From positions 62,001 to 126,000 of the forward strand of contig NZ_JAQGEI010000004.1 of the NCBI RefSeq assembly GCF_029017505.1: DNA of 64,000 bases. Reading direction: 5' to 3'. A program made the translations under genes and the position numbers. A model generated the notes under the pieces. The model saw only the letters and a program-made list of their open reading frames with translations, made no database searches and had not been told where the DNA came from. This document shows, piece after piece, positions 30,648 to 40,975 of the stretch (position 1 is its first letter; every line of letters starts with the position of its first letter). This stretch comes from Sedimenticola hydrogenitrophicus. Lineage in GTDB: Bacteria > Pseudomonadota > Gammaproteobacteria > Chromatiales > Chromatiaceae.

Positions 30648-30726
30648 TACGGAGCGGATCAAACAGAGCGACAACATTGAATTGACATGCCGGATGGCAT
30701 GTCCCTGGAACGAAGCTATTTTTTAA

Positions 30727-31755
<1,029 letters not shown>

Positions 31756-31772
31756 TCCGGGCACGGCCCATG

Positions 31773-31812
31773 AAAACCGCGGGTTGCCGGTGGTGCGGCC
31801 CGCGGTTTTTTT
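31773..31812 (+). terminator. Rho-independent terminator of the ilv operon
   Basis: An 11-base perfect stem, AAAACCGCGGG (31773-31783) with CCCGCGGTTTT (31799-31809), ends in a run of seven T (31806-31812). It lies 18 bases after ilvC. Confidence 0.9.
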
Positions 31813-31872
31813 ATGTCAGGGAAATCCATCCGCTTGAACCGGATGGTTACTGTCTTTGCCCGTCAAACCCTC

Positions 31873-31878
31873 TATAAT
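31873..31878 (+). promoter_or_regulatory. possible -10 box of pssA
   Basis: TATAAT lies 34 bases before the pssA ATG and just beyond the ilv terminator; no good -35 is visible at 16-18 bases. Confidence 0.4.
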
Positions 31879-31911
31879 CAGGCCAATTTCAACCAAACAG
31901 GAACGCAACCC

Positions 31912-32703
31912 ATGCCGGAGACTCCTCTGCCGCAGAAACGCAGCCGCGGCATCTATCTGTTGCCCAATCTGTTTACCACGGCCGCCCTGTTCAGTGGGTT
32001 TTATGCCGTCCTTGCCGCCATGAACGGCAAGTTCGAATACGCCGCCATTGCCATTTTCGTGGCCATGGTGATGGACGGCCTGGACGGCCGGGTGGCGCGC
32101 ATGACCAATACCCAGACCGCCTTCGGTGCCGAATACGACAGCCTGTCGGATATGGTGGCGTTCGGGCTGGCACCCTCCCTGGTGATCTATGTCTGGTCGC
32201 TGAATCACCTGGGCAAGCTGGGCTGGCTGGCGGCCTTTATCTATACCGCCGGCGCGGCCCTGCGTCTGGCCCGCTTCAACACCCAGATCGGCACGGCCGA
32301 CAAGCGCTATTTCCAGGGACTGCCAAGCCCCGCCGCCGCCGCTGTGCTGGCCAGCAGTGTCTGGGTTGCCGTCGAATACCAGGTCCAGGGTGTGGATGTC
32401 TCCTATCTGGCCGGCCTCATTACCCTGGCCTGCGGACTGCTGATGGTCAGTAACGTACGTTACAACAGCTTCAAGGAGATCGATTTTCGGGGCAAGATCC
32501 CCTTCATGACGGTGGTGGTGATGATGCTGGTGCTGGCCGTGGTGATCAGTCAGCCGTCGAAAGTACTGTTTATCCTGTTTATGGTCTACGCGGTCTCCGG
32601 ACCGGTGCTGACTCTGCGCTATCTGCATCAGCGCCGGGCGGAACGAAAATCCGCGCAGAGAAGCGATGCGGAGCGCAAAGACGAGGCACATCCGGACGAG
32701 TGA
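31912..32703 (+). CDS. pssA: CDP-diacylglycerol--serine O-phosphatidyltransferase
   Basis: Membrane enzyme making phosphatidylserine, 263 residues. The CDP-alcohol transferase motif is complete: MDGLDGRVARMTNTQTAFG then EYDSLSDM. About eight hydrophobic segments are followed by a charged tail (RRAERKSAQRSDAERKD). The start MPETPLPQKRSRGIYLLPN is chosen from AGGAACGC upstream and family length. The ilvBHC-pssA-leuA order is common in gammaproteobacteria. Confidence 0.94.
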   Translation: MPETPLPQKRSRGIYLLPNLFTTAALFSGFYAVLAAMNGKFEYAAIAIFVAMVMDGLDGRVARMTNTQTAFGAEYDSLSDMVAFGLAPSLVIYVWSLNHLGKLGWLAAFIYTAGAALRLARFNTQIGTADKRYFQGLPSPAAAAVLASSVWVAVEYQVQGVDVSYLAGLITLACGLLMVSNVRYNSFKEIDFRGKIPFMTVVVMMLVLAVVISQPSKVLFILFMVYAVSGPVLTLRYLHQRRAERKSAQRSDAERKDEAHPDE

Positions 32704-32748
32704 GGCGCGGCGGGGTCCACGGTGCCGGGTTCGCCAGTCATTCCGCTC

Positions 32749-32777
32749 TTGGCAACAGCAAAACCTTGCGGTATATT
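32749..32777 (+). promoter_or_regulatory. sigma-70-like promoter of the leu leader and leuA
   Basis: TTGGCA (32749-32754), exactly 17 bases, then TATATT (32772-32777). Start of transcription would be near 32784, 21 bases before the leader peptide ATG. Confidence 0.65.
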
Positions 32778-32804
32778 CGAGCGAAACCGAGGTACGGGAC
32801 ACCG

Positions 32805-32921
32805 ATGAATCCATGCAGCGCACAGTCTACCCAGTACACCGCCCAGCGGGCCGGTGTCTCTGTGCGCCCCCTCCACACCTTTCTGCCGCTCTCCCTGCTG
32901 CTACTGCCCTGTGGGGCATAA
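32805..32921 (+). CDS. leuL: leucine-rich leader peptide (leuA attenuator)
   Basis: A 38-residue frame between the promoter and leuA ends FLPLSLLLLPCGA: six Leu in nine codons, four in a row (CTG CTG CTA CTG at 32895-32906). GGGA lies 5 bases before the ATG. This is what a leucine-sensing leader looks like. Downstream segments can pair in exclusive ways: GCCCT at 32906-32910 or at 32932-32936 with AGGGC at 32941-32945, and CCCTGTG (32907-32913) with CACAGGG (32980-32986). No T run follows, so control may act on leuA translation or through Rho rather than an intrinsic terminator. Confidence 0.65.
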   Translation: MNPCSAQSTQYTAQRAGVSVRPLHTFLPLSLLLLPCGA

Positions 32922-33028
32922 CACGACACACGCCCTGGCGAGGGCCAAGTACGCAGACAAAACGAATTCAAGAATAGAGCACAGGGTGATTCAGTACGTT
33001 GACGACTGAATTTATCCGGGAGCAGATT

Positions 33029-34573
33029 ATGACCAATCCAGAGAAGTTGTACATTTTCGACACCACCTTGCGTGACGGCGAGCAGAGTCCCGGGGCCTCC
33101 ATGACCAAGGACGAGAAACTGCGTATCGCCAAGGCGTTGGAGAAGATGCGGGTCGATATCATCGAGGCGGGGTTCCCGATTGCCAGTCCGGGTGATTTCG
33201 ATGCGGTGCAGGCGATTGCCCGTGCCATCAAGGATAGCACCGTCTGTGGTCTGGCCAGGGCCCTCGAAGCCGATATCGATCGCGCCGGCGAGGCGCTGAA
33301 GGAGGCCAGTTCGGGTCGCATACACACCTTCATTGCCACCTCGCCGATCCATATGCAGCAAAAACTGCGCATGACCCCGGATCAGGTGGTGGAGCAAGCG
33401 GTCTGGGCGGTCAAACGGGCACGGAAATATACCGATGATGTGGAATTTTCACCCGAAGACGCCGGCCGCTCCGAGATCGATTTTCTCTGTCGCATCATTG
33501 AACAGGCGATCACCGCTGGCGCCACCACCATCAATGTACCGGATACCGTGGGCTACAATCTGCCGCAGCAGTTTGGCGAGACCATCCGTACCCTGATCGA
33601 GCGCATCCCCAATGCCGACAAGGCGATCTTCTCCGTCCACTGCCATAACGACCTGGGGCTGGCGGTGGCCAACTCGCTGGCCGCGGTCTCCCAGGGCGCG
33701 CGCCAGGTGGAGTGCACCATCAACGGCCTGGGCGAGCGCGCCGGCAACGCCTCGCTGGAGGAGGTGGTGATGGCGGTGCGCACCCGGCGCGATCTGTTCA
33801 CCTGCGACACCACCCTGGATACAACCCAGATCGTCAACTGTTCACGCCTGGTATCGGGGATCACCGGCTTTCCGGTGCAGCCGAACAAGGCGATCGTCGG
33901 CGCGAACGCCTTTGCCCACGAGTCGGGCATCCATCAGGACGGCGTGCTCAAGCACCGCGAAACCTACGAGATCATGCGCGCCGAGGATGTGGGCTGGAGC
34001 AAGAACCGGATGGTGATGGGCAAGCACTCCGGGCGCAATGCCTTCCGCACCCGGCTGGAGGAGCTCGGTATCACCTTCGACTCGGAGGAGGAGATCAATG
34101 ACGCCTTCCGCCGCTTCAAGGACCTGGCCGACAAGAAGCACGAGATCTTCGACGAAGATCTGCAGGCACTGGTGTCGGATGCCGGCTTCAGCGCCGAGAA
34201 CGAGCATATCAAGCTGCTCTCGCTCAAGGTCTGCTCCGAAACCGGGGAGACCCCCAACGCCCGGGTGGTCCTGTTGGTGGATGAGCGGGAGATGGTGGGA
34301 GAGGCGAGCGGCAGCGGTCCGGTGGACGCCGCGTTCAAGGCCATCGAGTCCATGGTGCAGAGCAATGCCGAGTTGCAGCTCTACTCGGTCAATGCCATCA
34401 CCAGCGGTACCGATGCCCAGGGCGAGGTGACGGTCAGGCTGCAGCGCAATGGCGGGATCGTCAATGGCCAGGGTGCCGATACCGATATCGTGATCGCCTC
34501 GGCCAAGGCCTATATCAATGCCGTCAACCGGCTGGATCAGGAACACAAGGCCCACCCTCAGGGCGATGTCTAG
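33029..34573 (+). CDS. leuA: 2-isopropylmalate synthase
   Basis: First committed step of leucine synthesis. The 514 residues include the catalytic barrel start [17 protein letters not shown], metal ligands in [34 protein letters not shown], and a C-terminal LeuA regulatory domain for leucine feedback ([14 protein letters not shown]). I chose [10 protein letters not shown] (33029) because GGGAG lies 6 bases upstream; an ATG ten codons earlier is possible. LeuBCD are not in the window. Confidence 0.95.
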   Translation: MTNPEKLYIFDTTLRDGEQSPGASMTKDEKLRIAKALEKMRVDIIEAGFPIASPGDFDAVQAIARAIKDSTVCGLARALEADIDRAGEALKEASSGRIHTFIATSPIHMQQKLRMTPDQVVEQAVWAVKRARKYTDDVEFSPEDAGRSEIDFLCRIIEQAITAGATTINVPDTVGYNLPQQFGETIRTLIERIPNADKAIFSVHCHNDLGLAVANSLAAVSQGARQVECTINGLGERAGNASLEEVVMAVRTRRDLFTCDTTLDTTQIVNCSRLVSGITGFPVQPNKAIVGANAFAHESGIHQDGVLKHRETYEIMRAEDVGWSKNRMVMGKHSGRNAFRTRLEELGITFDSEEEINDAFRRFKDLADKKHEIFDEDLQALVSDAGFSAENEHIKLLSLKVCSETGETPNARVVLLVDEREMVGEASGSGPVDAAFKAIESMVQSNAELQLYSVNAITSGTDAQGEVTVRLQRNGGIVNGQGADTDIVIASAKAYINAVNRLDQEHKAHPQGDV

Positions 34574-34591
34574 GCTTCGGACCCCAAGGCG

Positions 34592-35518
34592 ATGAACGAA
34601 GCGCAAAGACAGGAGTATCTGCGGGCCATGGGGATCCGGAACTGGATCCCCAGGTCGGCGGTCGCCGAAGCGGAGAGCATCGAGCCCGACAATATTGAAC
34701 CGGAGATGATTGAGTCGGCGCACGTCGAGCCGGACAGCATCGGTCAGGCGGCGGCTCCGCAAAGGCGGACTCCGCCAACCCCTGCGACGATGTCACCGTC
34801 ACCGCCCAGGTCGGTGGTGCGGGCGGAACCGCCAAGGCCGGCGGCCGACGAACCGCCCTCCTGGCTGGATGAGGTGCCGCCGCCGGTGGATGAGTACCTG
34901 CCCGCTGGGGATCAGGGCGATCATGCCGATCGGTTCGGGGACGCGGATCTCATGGATGACGGGGTGAGTCGCCTGGACTGGGCGGGGCTGGAGGCCCGGG
35001 TTGCTCAATGCGTGGCCTGTGAACTGCACAAGACCCGTACCCAGACGGTGTTTGGCGTGGGTCGGCGTGATGCCGATCTGATGATCATCGGGGAGGCGCC
35101 CGGGGCCGACGAGGATCGCAAGGGCGAGCCCTTCGTGGGGCGGGCCGGACAACTGCTCAACGCCATGCTCAAGGCGATCGGCCTGGGCCGGGAACAGGTC
35201 TATATCGCCAATATCCTCAAGTGCCGGCCGCCGGGCAACCGCGATCCGCGGGCCGAGGAGGCGCTGCAGTGCGCCCCCTACCTGCAGCGCCAGGTGGCGC
35301 TGGTCAAGCCGCGGGTGATCCTAGCCGTTGGCGCTGTGGCCGCCCGGAACCTGCTGCAGCGTGATGAGGCGGTGGGACGTCTGCGGGGAGGCGAGCATCG
35401 CTACCAGGGCATCCCCGTGGTGGTCACCTATCACCCGGCCTACCTGCTGCGCTCCCCGGAGCAGAAGGCCAAGGCGTGGCAGGATCTGCAGAAGGCTGCT
35501 GGTACTCTGTCAAGGTGA
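34592..35518 (+). CDS. uracil-DNA glycosylase, family 4 (Fe-S)
   Basis: Removes uracil from DNA. The catalytic domain (about residues 130-308) shows [50 protein letters not shown] and [11 protein letters not shown]; the cysteines bind the 4Fe-4S cluster typical of this family. The first 125 residues are an acidic, Pro-rich extension with short repeats ([17 protein letters not shown]), likely disordered. The last codons (GTLSR, stop) lie in the end of the inverted-repeat element 35502-35764. Without that element the frame would run on to end GTKLIQ. Confidence 0.9.
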   Translation: MNEAQRQEYLRAMGIRNWIPRSAVAEAESIEPDNIEPEMIESAHVEPDSIGQAAAPQRRTPPTPATMSPSPPRSVVRAEPPRPAADEPPSWLDEVPPPVDEYLPAGDQGDHADRFGDADLMDDGVSRLDWAGLEARVAQCVACELHKTRTQTVFGVGRRDADLMIIGEAPGADEDRKGEPFVGRAGQLLNAMLKAIGLGREQVYIANILKCRPPGNRDPRAEEALQCAPYLQRQVALVKPRVILAVGAVAARNLLQRDEAVGRLRGGEHRYQGIPVVVTYHPAYLLRSPEQKAKAWQDLQKAAGTLSR

Positions 35519-35764
35519 TATTGACTAGTTCAGCGCCCCTGTAGTGTTTTGCCGCAAGGCGCGTCGTGCAGGCAATGGCCCGGTCCTTGTCAAGCGACGC
35601 AACGCAGCGGCGGGACACCACAGGGGAGCCCTTCGGGTTGGCCTGTTCGCGCCCCTGGCCGCGTTGCGGCTCTTGCAAAGGACCGGGCCATTCGCTACGA
35701 GCCGCGCCTTGCCAGGAACGCGGACAGGCCAACTGAATACGTCAATATCACCTTGACAGAGTAC
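35502..35764. mobile_element. miniature element with perfect 24-base inverted ends
   Basis: Left end 35502-35525 begins GTACTCTGTCAAGG; right end 35741-35764 is its exact complement over 24 bases. The interior is also palindromic (CAATGGCCCGGTCCTTG near 35575 against CAAAGGACCGGGCCATT near 35675) and contains no coding frame. It overlaps the last codons of the uracil-DNA glycosylase gene and supplies its stop. No other copy is in the window. Confidence 0.85.
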
Positions 35765-35805
35765 TAAACTGATCCAGTGAACCGGTAATTTCGAGAACCC
35801 AGATC

Positions 35806-36270
35806 GTGAGCGCCATACTCAGGGACCCCTTGCTGCGCATTCGCCCCCTCAGGGAGAGCGATATCGACGCCATCATGACGGTGGAGCACCGCTGTTACGA
35901 TCACCCCTGGACCCCCGGCATCTTCCGTGACTCCCTGCGGGTGGGCTATATCTGCTGGGGCTATTTCCTGGACCAGCGGCTGGTCGGTTACGCCGTCATG
36001 TCGGTGGCGGCCGGCGAGGCCCATGTACTGAATATCTGCACCGATCCCGAGGTGCGCGGGCAGGGGCTGGCGCGCCGGCTGCTGCAGCGCCTGATCAACC
36101 AGGCCCGGGAGCGCGAGGCCGACACGGCGTTCCTGGAGGTGCGTGCCAGCAACCGGGTGGCCCTCGGCCTGTATGAATCCCTGGGCTTCAACGAGATCGG
36201 CCTGCGACGTGGCTATTACCCCGCGGACAAGGGGCGGGAAGACGCCATTCTATTGGCCAAGGCGTTGTAG
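35806..36270 (+). CDS. rimI: ribosomal-protein-S18-alanine N-acetyltransferase
   Basis: GNAT acetyltransferase, 154 residues. The acetyl-CoA loop is VRGQGLARRLLQRLI, the substrate strand is EVRASNRVALGLYESLGF, and the C-terminal RRGYYPADKGREDAILLAKAL is characteristic of RimI. It starts with GTG at 35806. The 287-base gap before it is mostly the 24-base-end element. Confidence 0.92.
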   Translation: MSAILRDPLLRIRPLRESDIDAIMTVEHRCYDHPWTPGIFRDSLRVGYICWGYFLDQRLVGYAVMSVAAGEAHVLNICTDPEVRGQGLARRLLQRLINQAREREADTAFLEVRASNRVALGLYESLGFNEIGLRRGYYPADKGREDAILLAKAL

Positions 36271-36603
36271 GGTGCAGTTCGGTGTCGAGTGTCCAGTACG
36301 ATTTCGAAGCCTGGTAGGGTGGGCACGCTTTTTGTGCCCACGCGGAAGGCTTTCATTAATCTCTCGCAAAGACGCCAAGCACGCAAAGGAAAAGCGTACC
36401 GGTGTATTCTCTGCGTTCTTGGCGTCTTTGCGAGAATAATTTTTCTGACAAGCAAACAAACGGCCACCGTTTGCGCGAGGCGCGCCTAACCCACCCTGCG
36501 ATAGGGTATGACCCAAAGGGTTATCGAGTTTTTCCGCGCTTGCTCCTGAGCACCCGGGAATTACTGTATAATCCCGCTTTTGTCAGCAAGCAGCAGATCC
36601 CCC
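36271..36603. repeat. rimI-prfC gap with two repeat families
   Basis: 36314-36344 is one arm of the GTAGGGTGGGCACGC family, with its small inner hairpin GGGCACGC / GTGCCC. 36362-36379 and 36418-36435 are perfect 18-base inverted arms TCTCGCAAAGACGCCAAG; a degenerate relative lies at 53936-54078. A TATAAT at 36567-36572, 32 bases before prfC, may be its -10 box. No gene is seen. Confidence 0.7.
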
Positions 36604-38184
36604 ATGTCCGAACTTCTCAAGCAACTGCAACGGCGGCGCACCTTCGCCATCATCTCCCACCCCGATGCCGGTAAGACCACGCTGACAGAGAAGCTGCTGC
36701 TGTTCGGTGGGGCGATCCAGATGGCCGGTACGGTGAAGGGTCGCAAGGCGGCCCGGCACGCCACCTCGGACTGGATGGAGATGGAGAAGGAGCGCGGTAT
36801 CTCGGTCACCTCGTCGGTGATGCAGTTCGCCTACGGAGACGGCATTGTCAATCTGCTCGACACCCCGGGGCATGAGGACTTCTCCGAGGACACCTACCGT
36901 ACCCTGACCGCGGTGGATTCCGCCCTGATGGTGATCGACGTGGCAAAGGGCGTCGAGTCGCGCACCATCAAGCTGATGGAAGTGTGCCGCATGCGCGACA
37001 CGCCGATCCTCACCTTCGTCAACAAGCTGGACCGGGAGGGGCGCGATGCCCTGGATATCCTGGACGAGATCGAACAGGTGCTGGAGATCAAGTGCGCCCC
37101 GGTGACCTGGCCGATCGGCATGGGCAAGCGGCTCAAGGGGGTGTTCGATCTGCGTACCGAGACCACCCACCTCTTCTCCGCCACCCATGGTGGCAAGATC
37201 CAGGCCGGCGAGCTGATCGAGGGGCTGGACAACCCGCGCCTGGACGCGGTGCTGGGCGACATGGCGGATGAACTGCGTGAGGAGATCGACCTGGTGCGCG
37301 GCGCCAGCCATGCCCTGGACCTGGAGGCCTATCTGCGCGGTGAACTGACCCCGGTATTCTTCGGCTCGGCAATCAACAACTTCGGTGTCAAGGAGCTGCT
37401 GGACGCCTTCGTCCAGTACGCGCCGCCGCCCCGGGCCCGGGAGACCCGGCAGCGCCTGGTGGAACCGGCGGATGAGAAGTTTTCCGGCTTCATTTTCAAG
37501 ATCCAGGCCAACATGGACCCGGCGCACCGCGACCGCATCGCCTTCATGCGGGTCTGTTCCGGCAGTTACAAGAAGGGCATGAAGATGCGCCATGTGCGTA
37601 TCGGCAAGACGGTACAGATCAGCAACGCCATCACCTTCCAGGCCGATGAGCGCAAGCATGTGGAGGAGGCGTGGCCGGGAGACATCATTGGCCTGCACAA
37701 CCACGGCACGATACAGATCGGCGATACCTTCACCGAGGGCGAGGAGTTGAAATACGAGGGTATTCCCTATTTTGCCCCGGAGCTGTTCCGGCGCGTGGTG
37801 CTGAAGGACCCGCTGCGCCTGAAGGCGCTGCAGAAGGGGGTGTTGCAGCTCTGCGAAGAGGGGGCCACCCAGGTGTTTCGGCCGTTGAAGAACAACGACC
37901 TGATCCTCGGCGCGGTGGGGGTGTTGCAGTTCGAGGTGGCGGCCCACCGGCTGAAGGGGGAATACGGCGTCGAGGCCATCGTCGAGGCGGTCGGTGTCAG
38001 CACCGCCCGCTGGGTGGAGTGCGACGACCCCAAGATGCTGGAGCAGTTCAAGGTCAAGGCCCATGAGAACCTGGCGCTGGATGGCGATGACCAGCTGGTC
38101 TATCTGGCCCCGACCCGGGTCAACCTGAGCCTGGCCGAAGAGCGCTGGCCGAAAATCCGCTTCCTGGCCACCCGGGAGCTGTAG
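36604..38184 (+). CDS. prfC: peptide chain release factor 3
   Basis: GTPase that recycles RF1/RF2 from the ribosome after termination. The 526 residues include G1 [17 protein letters not shown]3 [16 protein letters not shown] and G4 [11 protein letters not shown]. The RF3 C-terminal domain begins near [20 protein letters not shown]. The start [19 protein letters not shown] is standard; the open frame eight codons upstream is not used in the family. Confidence 0.96.
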   Translation: MSELLKQLQRRRTFAIISHPDAGKTTLTEKLLLFGGAIQMAGTVKGRKAARHATSDWMEMEKERGISVTSSVMQFAYGDGIVNLLDTPGHEDFSEDTYRTLTAVDSALMVIDVAKGVESRTIKLMEVCRMRDTPILTFVNKLDREGRDALDILDEIEQVLEIKCAPVTWPIGMGKRLKGVFDLRTETTHLFSATHGGKIQAGELIEGLDNPRLDAVLGDMADELREEIDLVRGASHALDLEAYLRGELTPVFFGSAINNFGVKELLDAFVQYAPPPRARETRQRLVEPADEKFSGFIFKIQANMDPAHRDRIAFMRVCSGSYKKGMKMRHVRIGKTVQISNAITFQADERKHVEEAWPGDIIGLHNHGTIQIGDTFTEGEELKYEGIPYFAPELFRRVVLKDPLRLKALQKGVLQLCEEGATQVFRPLKNNDLILGAVGVLQFEVAAHRLKGEYGVEAIVEAVGVSTARWVECDDPKMLEQFKVKAHENLALDGDDQLVYLAPTRVNLSLAEERWPKIRFLATREL

Positions 38185-38314
38185 ATAACCCGAATGGTTC
38201 TTGCCGGGAATATTTTCGAAACATTCGTCTGGCCGGAATATACCTGCTGGCGGCCTGTTAAACCGGTCGATCCGATGCGCTATGATCGGCTTAAATTCTT
38301 TTGAGGAAGCGGTA

Positions 38315-38557
38315 ATGGAAATTGAAGCGATTGCACAACTGATCGAGTCCGGCCTGCCCGGGTGTCAGGCGGTGGTATCCGGCGACGGCCGGCATTTCGA
38401 GGCGGTGGTGATCAGCGAGGATTTCGAGGGCAAGAGCCCGATCCAGAAACAGCGCATGGTGATGGCCACGGTCAAGGCGCAACTGGAGAGCGATGAGCTG
38501 CACGCCCTGTCGATCAAGACCTACACCCGGGAGCAGTGGCAAACCCTGCAGGGGTGA
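38315..38557 (+). CDS. ibaG: BolA-family protein IbaG
   Basis: 80-residue BolA-like protein of the IbaG/YrbA subgroup, which partners monothiol glutaredoxins in Fe-S trafficking and acid stress. Family features are LIESGLPGCQAVVSGDGRHFEAVVIS and the helix-turn region KSPIQKQRMVMATV. The start ATG at 38315 has GAGGAAG upstream. It stands alone here, away from the murA/mla genes with which ibaG is often found. Confidence 0.88.
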   Translation: MEIEAIAQLIESGLPGCQAVVSGDGRHFEAVVISEDFEGKSPIQKQRMVMATVKAQLESDELHALSIKTYTREQWQTLQG

Positions 38558-39088
38558 GGTGAGTTTTCCGGTCTGGTAGAAACTGGCAACTTGACCGGTT
38601 TCTCCAGCCACCCCGTAGGAGGGGCCGCTTCCGACATCCTGCCTCCCGCGGCATTAGCACTTCCTTGTGCGTCGCTCTGCCGCGAAAACCTTTTTTGTCC
38701 AGGGATGGACTTATGCCGCGGAGGCCATGGATGGCCGAGAGCGGCCTCGCGTGGGCACAAAAAGCGTGCCCACCCTACGTGTCTGTCCTAGAGGGATGGC
38801 GCCGTGGTAACGCGGGAACAGCGCGACCGCCCATATCCGAACCACTGATTCACCCGGATGGACACAGATGGGGTTTACCATCCAGCCGGACAAATGTAGG
38901 CCACTTTGCACGGCCAACCACTTGTCGAGCGGCTTTCCTATCCAAAAATCCGTGTCTATCCGTGGTTCTTCCTCAGGCATAGGGCGCCCCATGGGCGCCG
39001 TCGGCGGGCACGGCCCGCCCTATCCTATGGTTCTCGAACACCGCCGGCGTAGGATGACGGTGAGTCTGTAGGTCCGCTCTATTACAGC
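38558..39088. repeat. ibaG-fumarase gap, a mosaic of repeat fragments
   Basis: There is no gene in 531 bases. 38694-38746 is a copy of the shared core (GTCCAGGGATGGACTTATG ... GGCCATGGATGGCC). 38750-38782 is an inverted GTAGGGTGGGCACGC arm. 38843-38975 has degraded CCACGGAT-type arms. 38983-39030 holds GGGCGCCCCATGGGCGCC and GGCGGGCACGGCCCGCCC palindromes. 38558-38693 shows nothing certain beyond a GTAGGAGGGGCCGC fragment. Confidence 0.7.
38694..38746 (+). repeat. shared palindromic core
   Basis: TTTGTCCAGGGATGGAC, TTATGCCGCGG and GGCCATGGATGGCC in a row. The same core is the centre of elements A (18289-18341, minus), B (19260-19353, split by the mini-element) and the nested element (43094-43146), although the arms around it differ in each class. 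Confidence 0.8.
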
Positions 39089-40597
39089 TCAGCGCTTGCC
39101 GATCTTCACCCGCCACTCAGCCGGTCCGGTCTGGTGCACCGAGGTGCCCTGGCTGTCCACGGCCACGGTCACCGGCATGTCCTCCACCTCGAACTCGCGG
39201 ATCGCCTCCATGCCCAGGTCCTCGAACGCCACCATGCGCGAGGAGCGGATCGACTTGGAGACCAGGAACGCGGCACCGCCCACCGCCATCAGGTAGACCG
39301 CGCCGTGTTTCTTGATCGATTTGATAGCCGTCGGGCCACGCTCGGCCTTGCCGACCATGCCGATCAGGCCGGTCTCACCCAACATCATCTCGGTGAACGG
39401 GTCCATGCGGGTGGAGGTGGTGGGGCCGGCCGGGCCGACTACTTCGTCGCCCACCGGATCGACCGGGCCGACGTAGTAGATAAAGCGGTTGTTGAAATCG
39501 ACCCCGTCCGGCAGCGCCTCCCCTCTCGACAGCATGTCCTGGATCCGCTTGTGGGCCGCATCCCGGCCGGTCAGCAGCTTGCCCGAGAGCAGCAGGCTCT
39601 CGCCGGGCTTCCAGGTGGCGATCTCCTCCCTGGTGATACCGTCGATGTTGACGCGGCGGGCGCCGGCGCCGCCGGCCAGGCTGATCTCGGGCCAGTCCGA
39701 GCTCTTCGGCGGTGCCAGCACGGCCGGGCCGCTGCCGTCCAGGGTGAACTCGACGTGACGGGTGGCGGCACAGTTGGGGATCATCGCCACCGGCAGCGAG
39801 GCGGCATGGGTCGGGTAGTCGCGAATCTTCACGTCCAGGACGGTGGTCAGGCCACCCAGACCCTGGGCGCCGATACCCAGGGCATTGACCTTCTCGAACA
39901 GCTCCAGACGCAACTCCTCGACCCGGTTGCCGGGGCCGCGCGCCATCAGTTCGTGGATGTCGATGTGCTCCATCAGCGACTCCTTGGCCAGCAGCATCGC
40001 CTTCTCGGCCGAGCCGCCGATGCCGATGCCGAGTATGCCGGGGGGGCACCAGCCGGCGCCCATGGTGGGCACCGTGTTCAGTACCCAGTCCACCAGGCTG
40101 CCCGAGGGGTTGAGCACGGTGAACTTGCTCTTGTTTTCCGAGCCGCCGCCCTTGGCGGCCAGGCTGATCTCCAGCTTGTCGCCCGGCACAATCCGGGTAT
40201 GGATCACCGCCGGGGTGTTGTCGCGAGTGTTGAGACGTGTTCCGGCGGGGTCACTCACCACCGAGGCGCGCAGTACGTTGTCCGGATTGTTGTAGCCCTG
40301 GCGCACACCCTCGTTGACCATCTCCTCCAGGCTCATTCTGGCGTCCCAGCGCACCTCCATTCCCACCTTGAGAATGGCGGTTACCATGCCGGTGTCCTGA
40401 CAGATGGGGCGATGCCCCTCGGCGCACATTCTCGAATTGACCAGGATCTGGGCCATGGCATCCTTGGCCGCCGGCGACTCCTCCATCTCCCAGGCACCGG
40501 TCAACGCCTTGATGTAATCCGCCGGGTGGTAGTAGGAGATGTACTGCAGGGCATCCGCGATGCTCTGGATGAGATCGTCTTGCTTGATTGTGGTCAT
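39089..40597 (-). CDS. fumA: fumarate hydratase, class I (4Fe-4S)
   Basis: Oxygen-sensitive TCA-cycle fumarase of 502 residues. The iron-sulfur ligands are in MCAEGHRPICQDTG, GAGWCPPGILGIGIGG and PNCAATRHVEF. The C-terminal beta domain carries GPTTSTRMDPFTEMML and KHGAVYLMAVGGAA. A TATAAT at 40638-40633 (minus strand) could be its -10 box. The gene is monocistronic as far as can be seen. Confidence 0.95.
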   Translation of the reverse strand: MTTIKQDDLIQSIADALQYISYYHPADYIKALTGAWEMEESPAAKDAMAQILVNSRMCAEGHRPICQDTGMVTAILKVGMEVRWDARMSLEEMVNEGVRQGYNNPDNVLRASVVSDPAGTRLNTRDNTPAVIHTRIVPGDKLEISLAAKGGGSENKSKFTVLNPSGSLVDWVLNTVPTMGAGWCPPGILGIGIGGSAEKAMLLAKESLMEHIDIHELMARGPGNRVEELRLELFEKVNALGIGAQGLGGLTTVLDVKIRDYPTHAASLPVAMIPNCAATRHVEFTLDGSGPAVLAPPKSSDWPEISLAGGAGARRVNIDGITREEIATWKPGESLLLSGKLLTGRDAAHKRIQDMLSRGEALPDGVDFNNRFIYYVGPVDPVGDEVVGPAGPTTSTRMDPFTEMMLGETGLIGMVGKAERGPTAIKSIKKHGAVYLMAVGGAAFLVSKSIRSSRMVAFEDLGMEAIREFEVEDMPVTVAVDSQGTSVHQTGPAEWRVKIGKR

Positions 40598-40705
40598 GGC
40601 TGTTCCCAGATGAGGTGGTTATCTGAGGCGCCATTATACCTTCGATTGGCTTGGGAGGGGGAGAAATCAGTTTAAAAATGGACGACTGTCCAAATGAGTG
40701 TTGGC

Positions 40706-40948
40706 TTATTTCAGATCCCTGAGTACGTTGATGCCTTTATGGCGTTGTGCCCGCAGAATGTCCAGTTCCCGTGACAATTGCTGCTGCCGGGACGGGTCCT
40801 GTTCATGGCCCAGATGCTTCTTCAGTTTCCGCTCCTTTTCCCGCAGCTGTTTCAGCACCTGCTTCATCTTTGCCCGCTTGTTGCGCAGGCTGCGTTGATC
40901 GAGGCTGAGGTAATCCGCCAGTTTCTGTAAAAGCTTTTTCCGTTTCAT
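40706..40948 (-). CDS. small basic coiled-coil protein, unknown function
   Basis: I do not recognise this 80-residue protein. It is very rich in Lys, Arg, Leu and Gln with a heptad-like pattern (KRAKMKQVLKQLREKERKLKKHL), so it is probably a single basic coiled coil. It follows the Na/Pi cotransporter gene by 27 bases on the same strand and is probably cotranscribed with it. Confidence 0.65.
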   Translation of the reverse strand: MKRKKLLQKLADYLSLDQRSLRNKRAKMKQVLKQLREKERKLKKHLGHEQDPSRQQQLSRELDILRAQRHKGINVLRDLK

Positions 40949-40975
40949 CTCATGCTGTTCCCGGTGATCGAGAGT

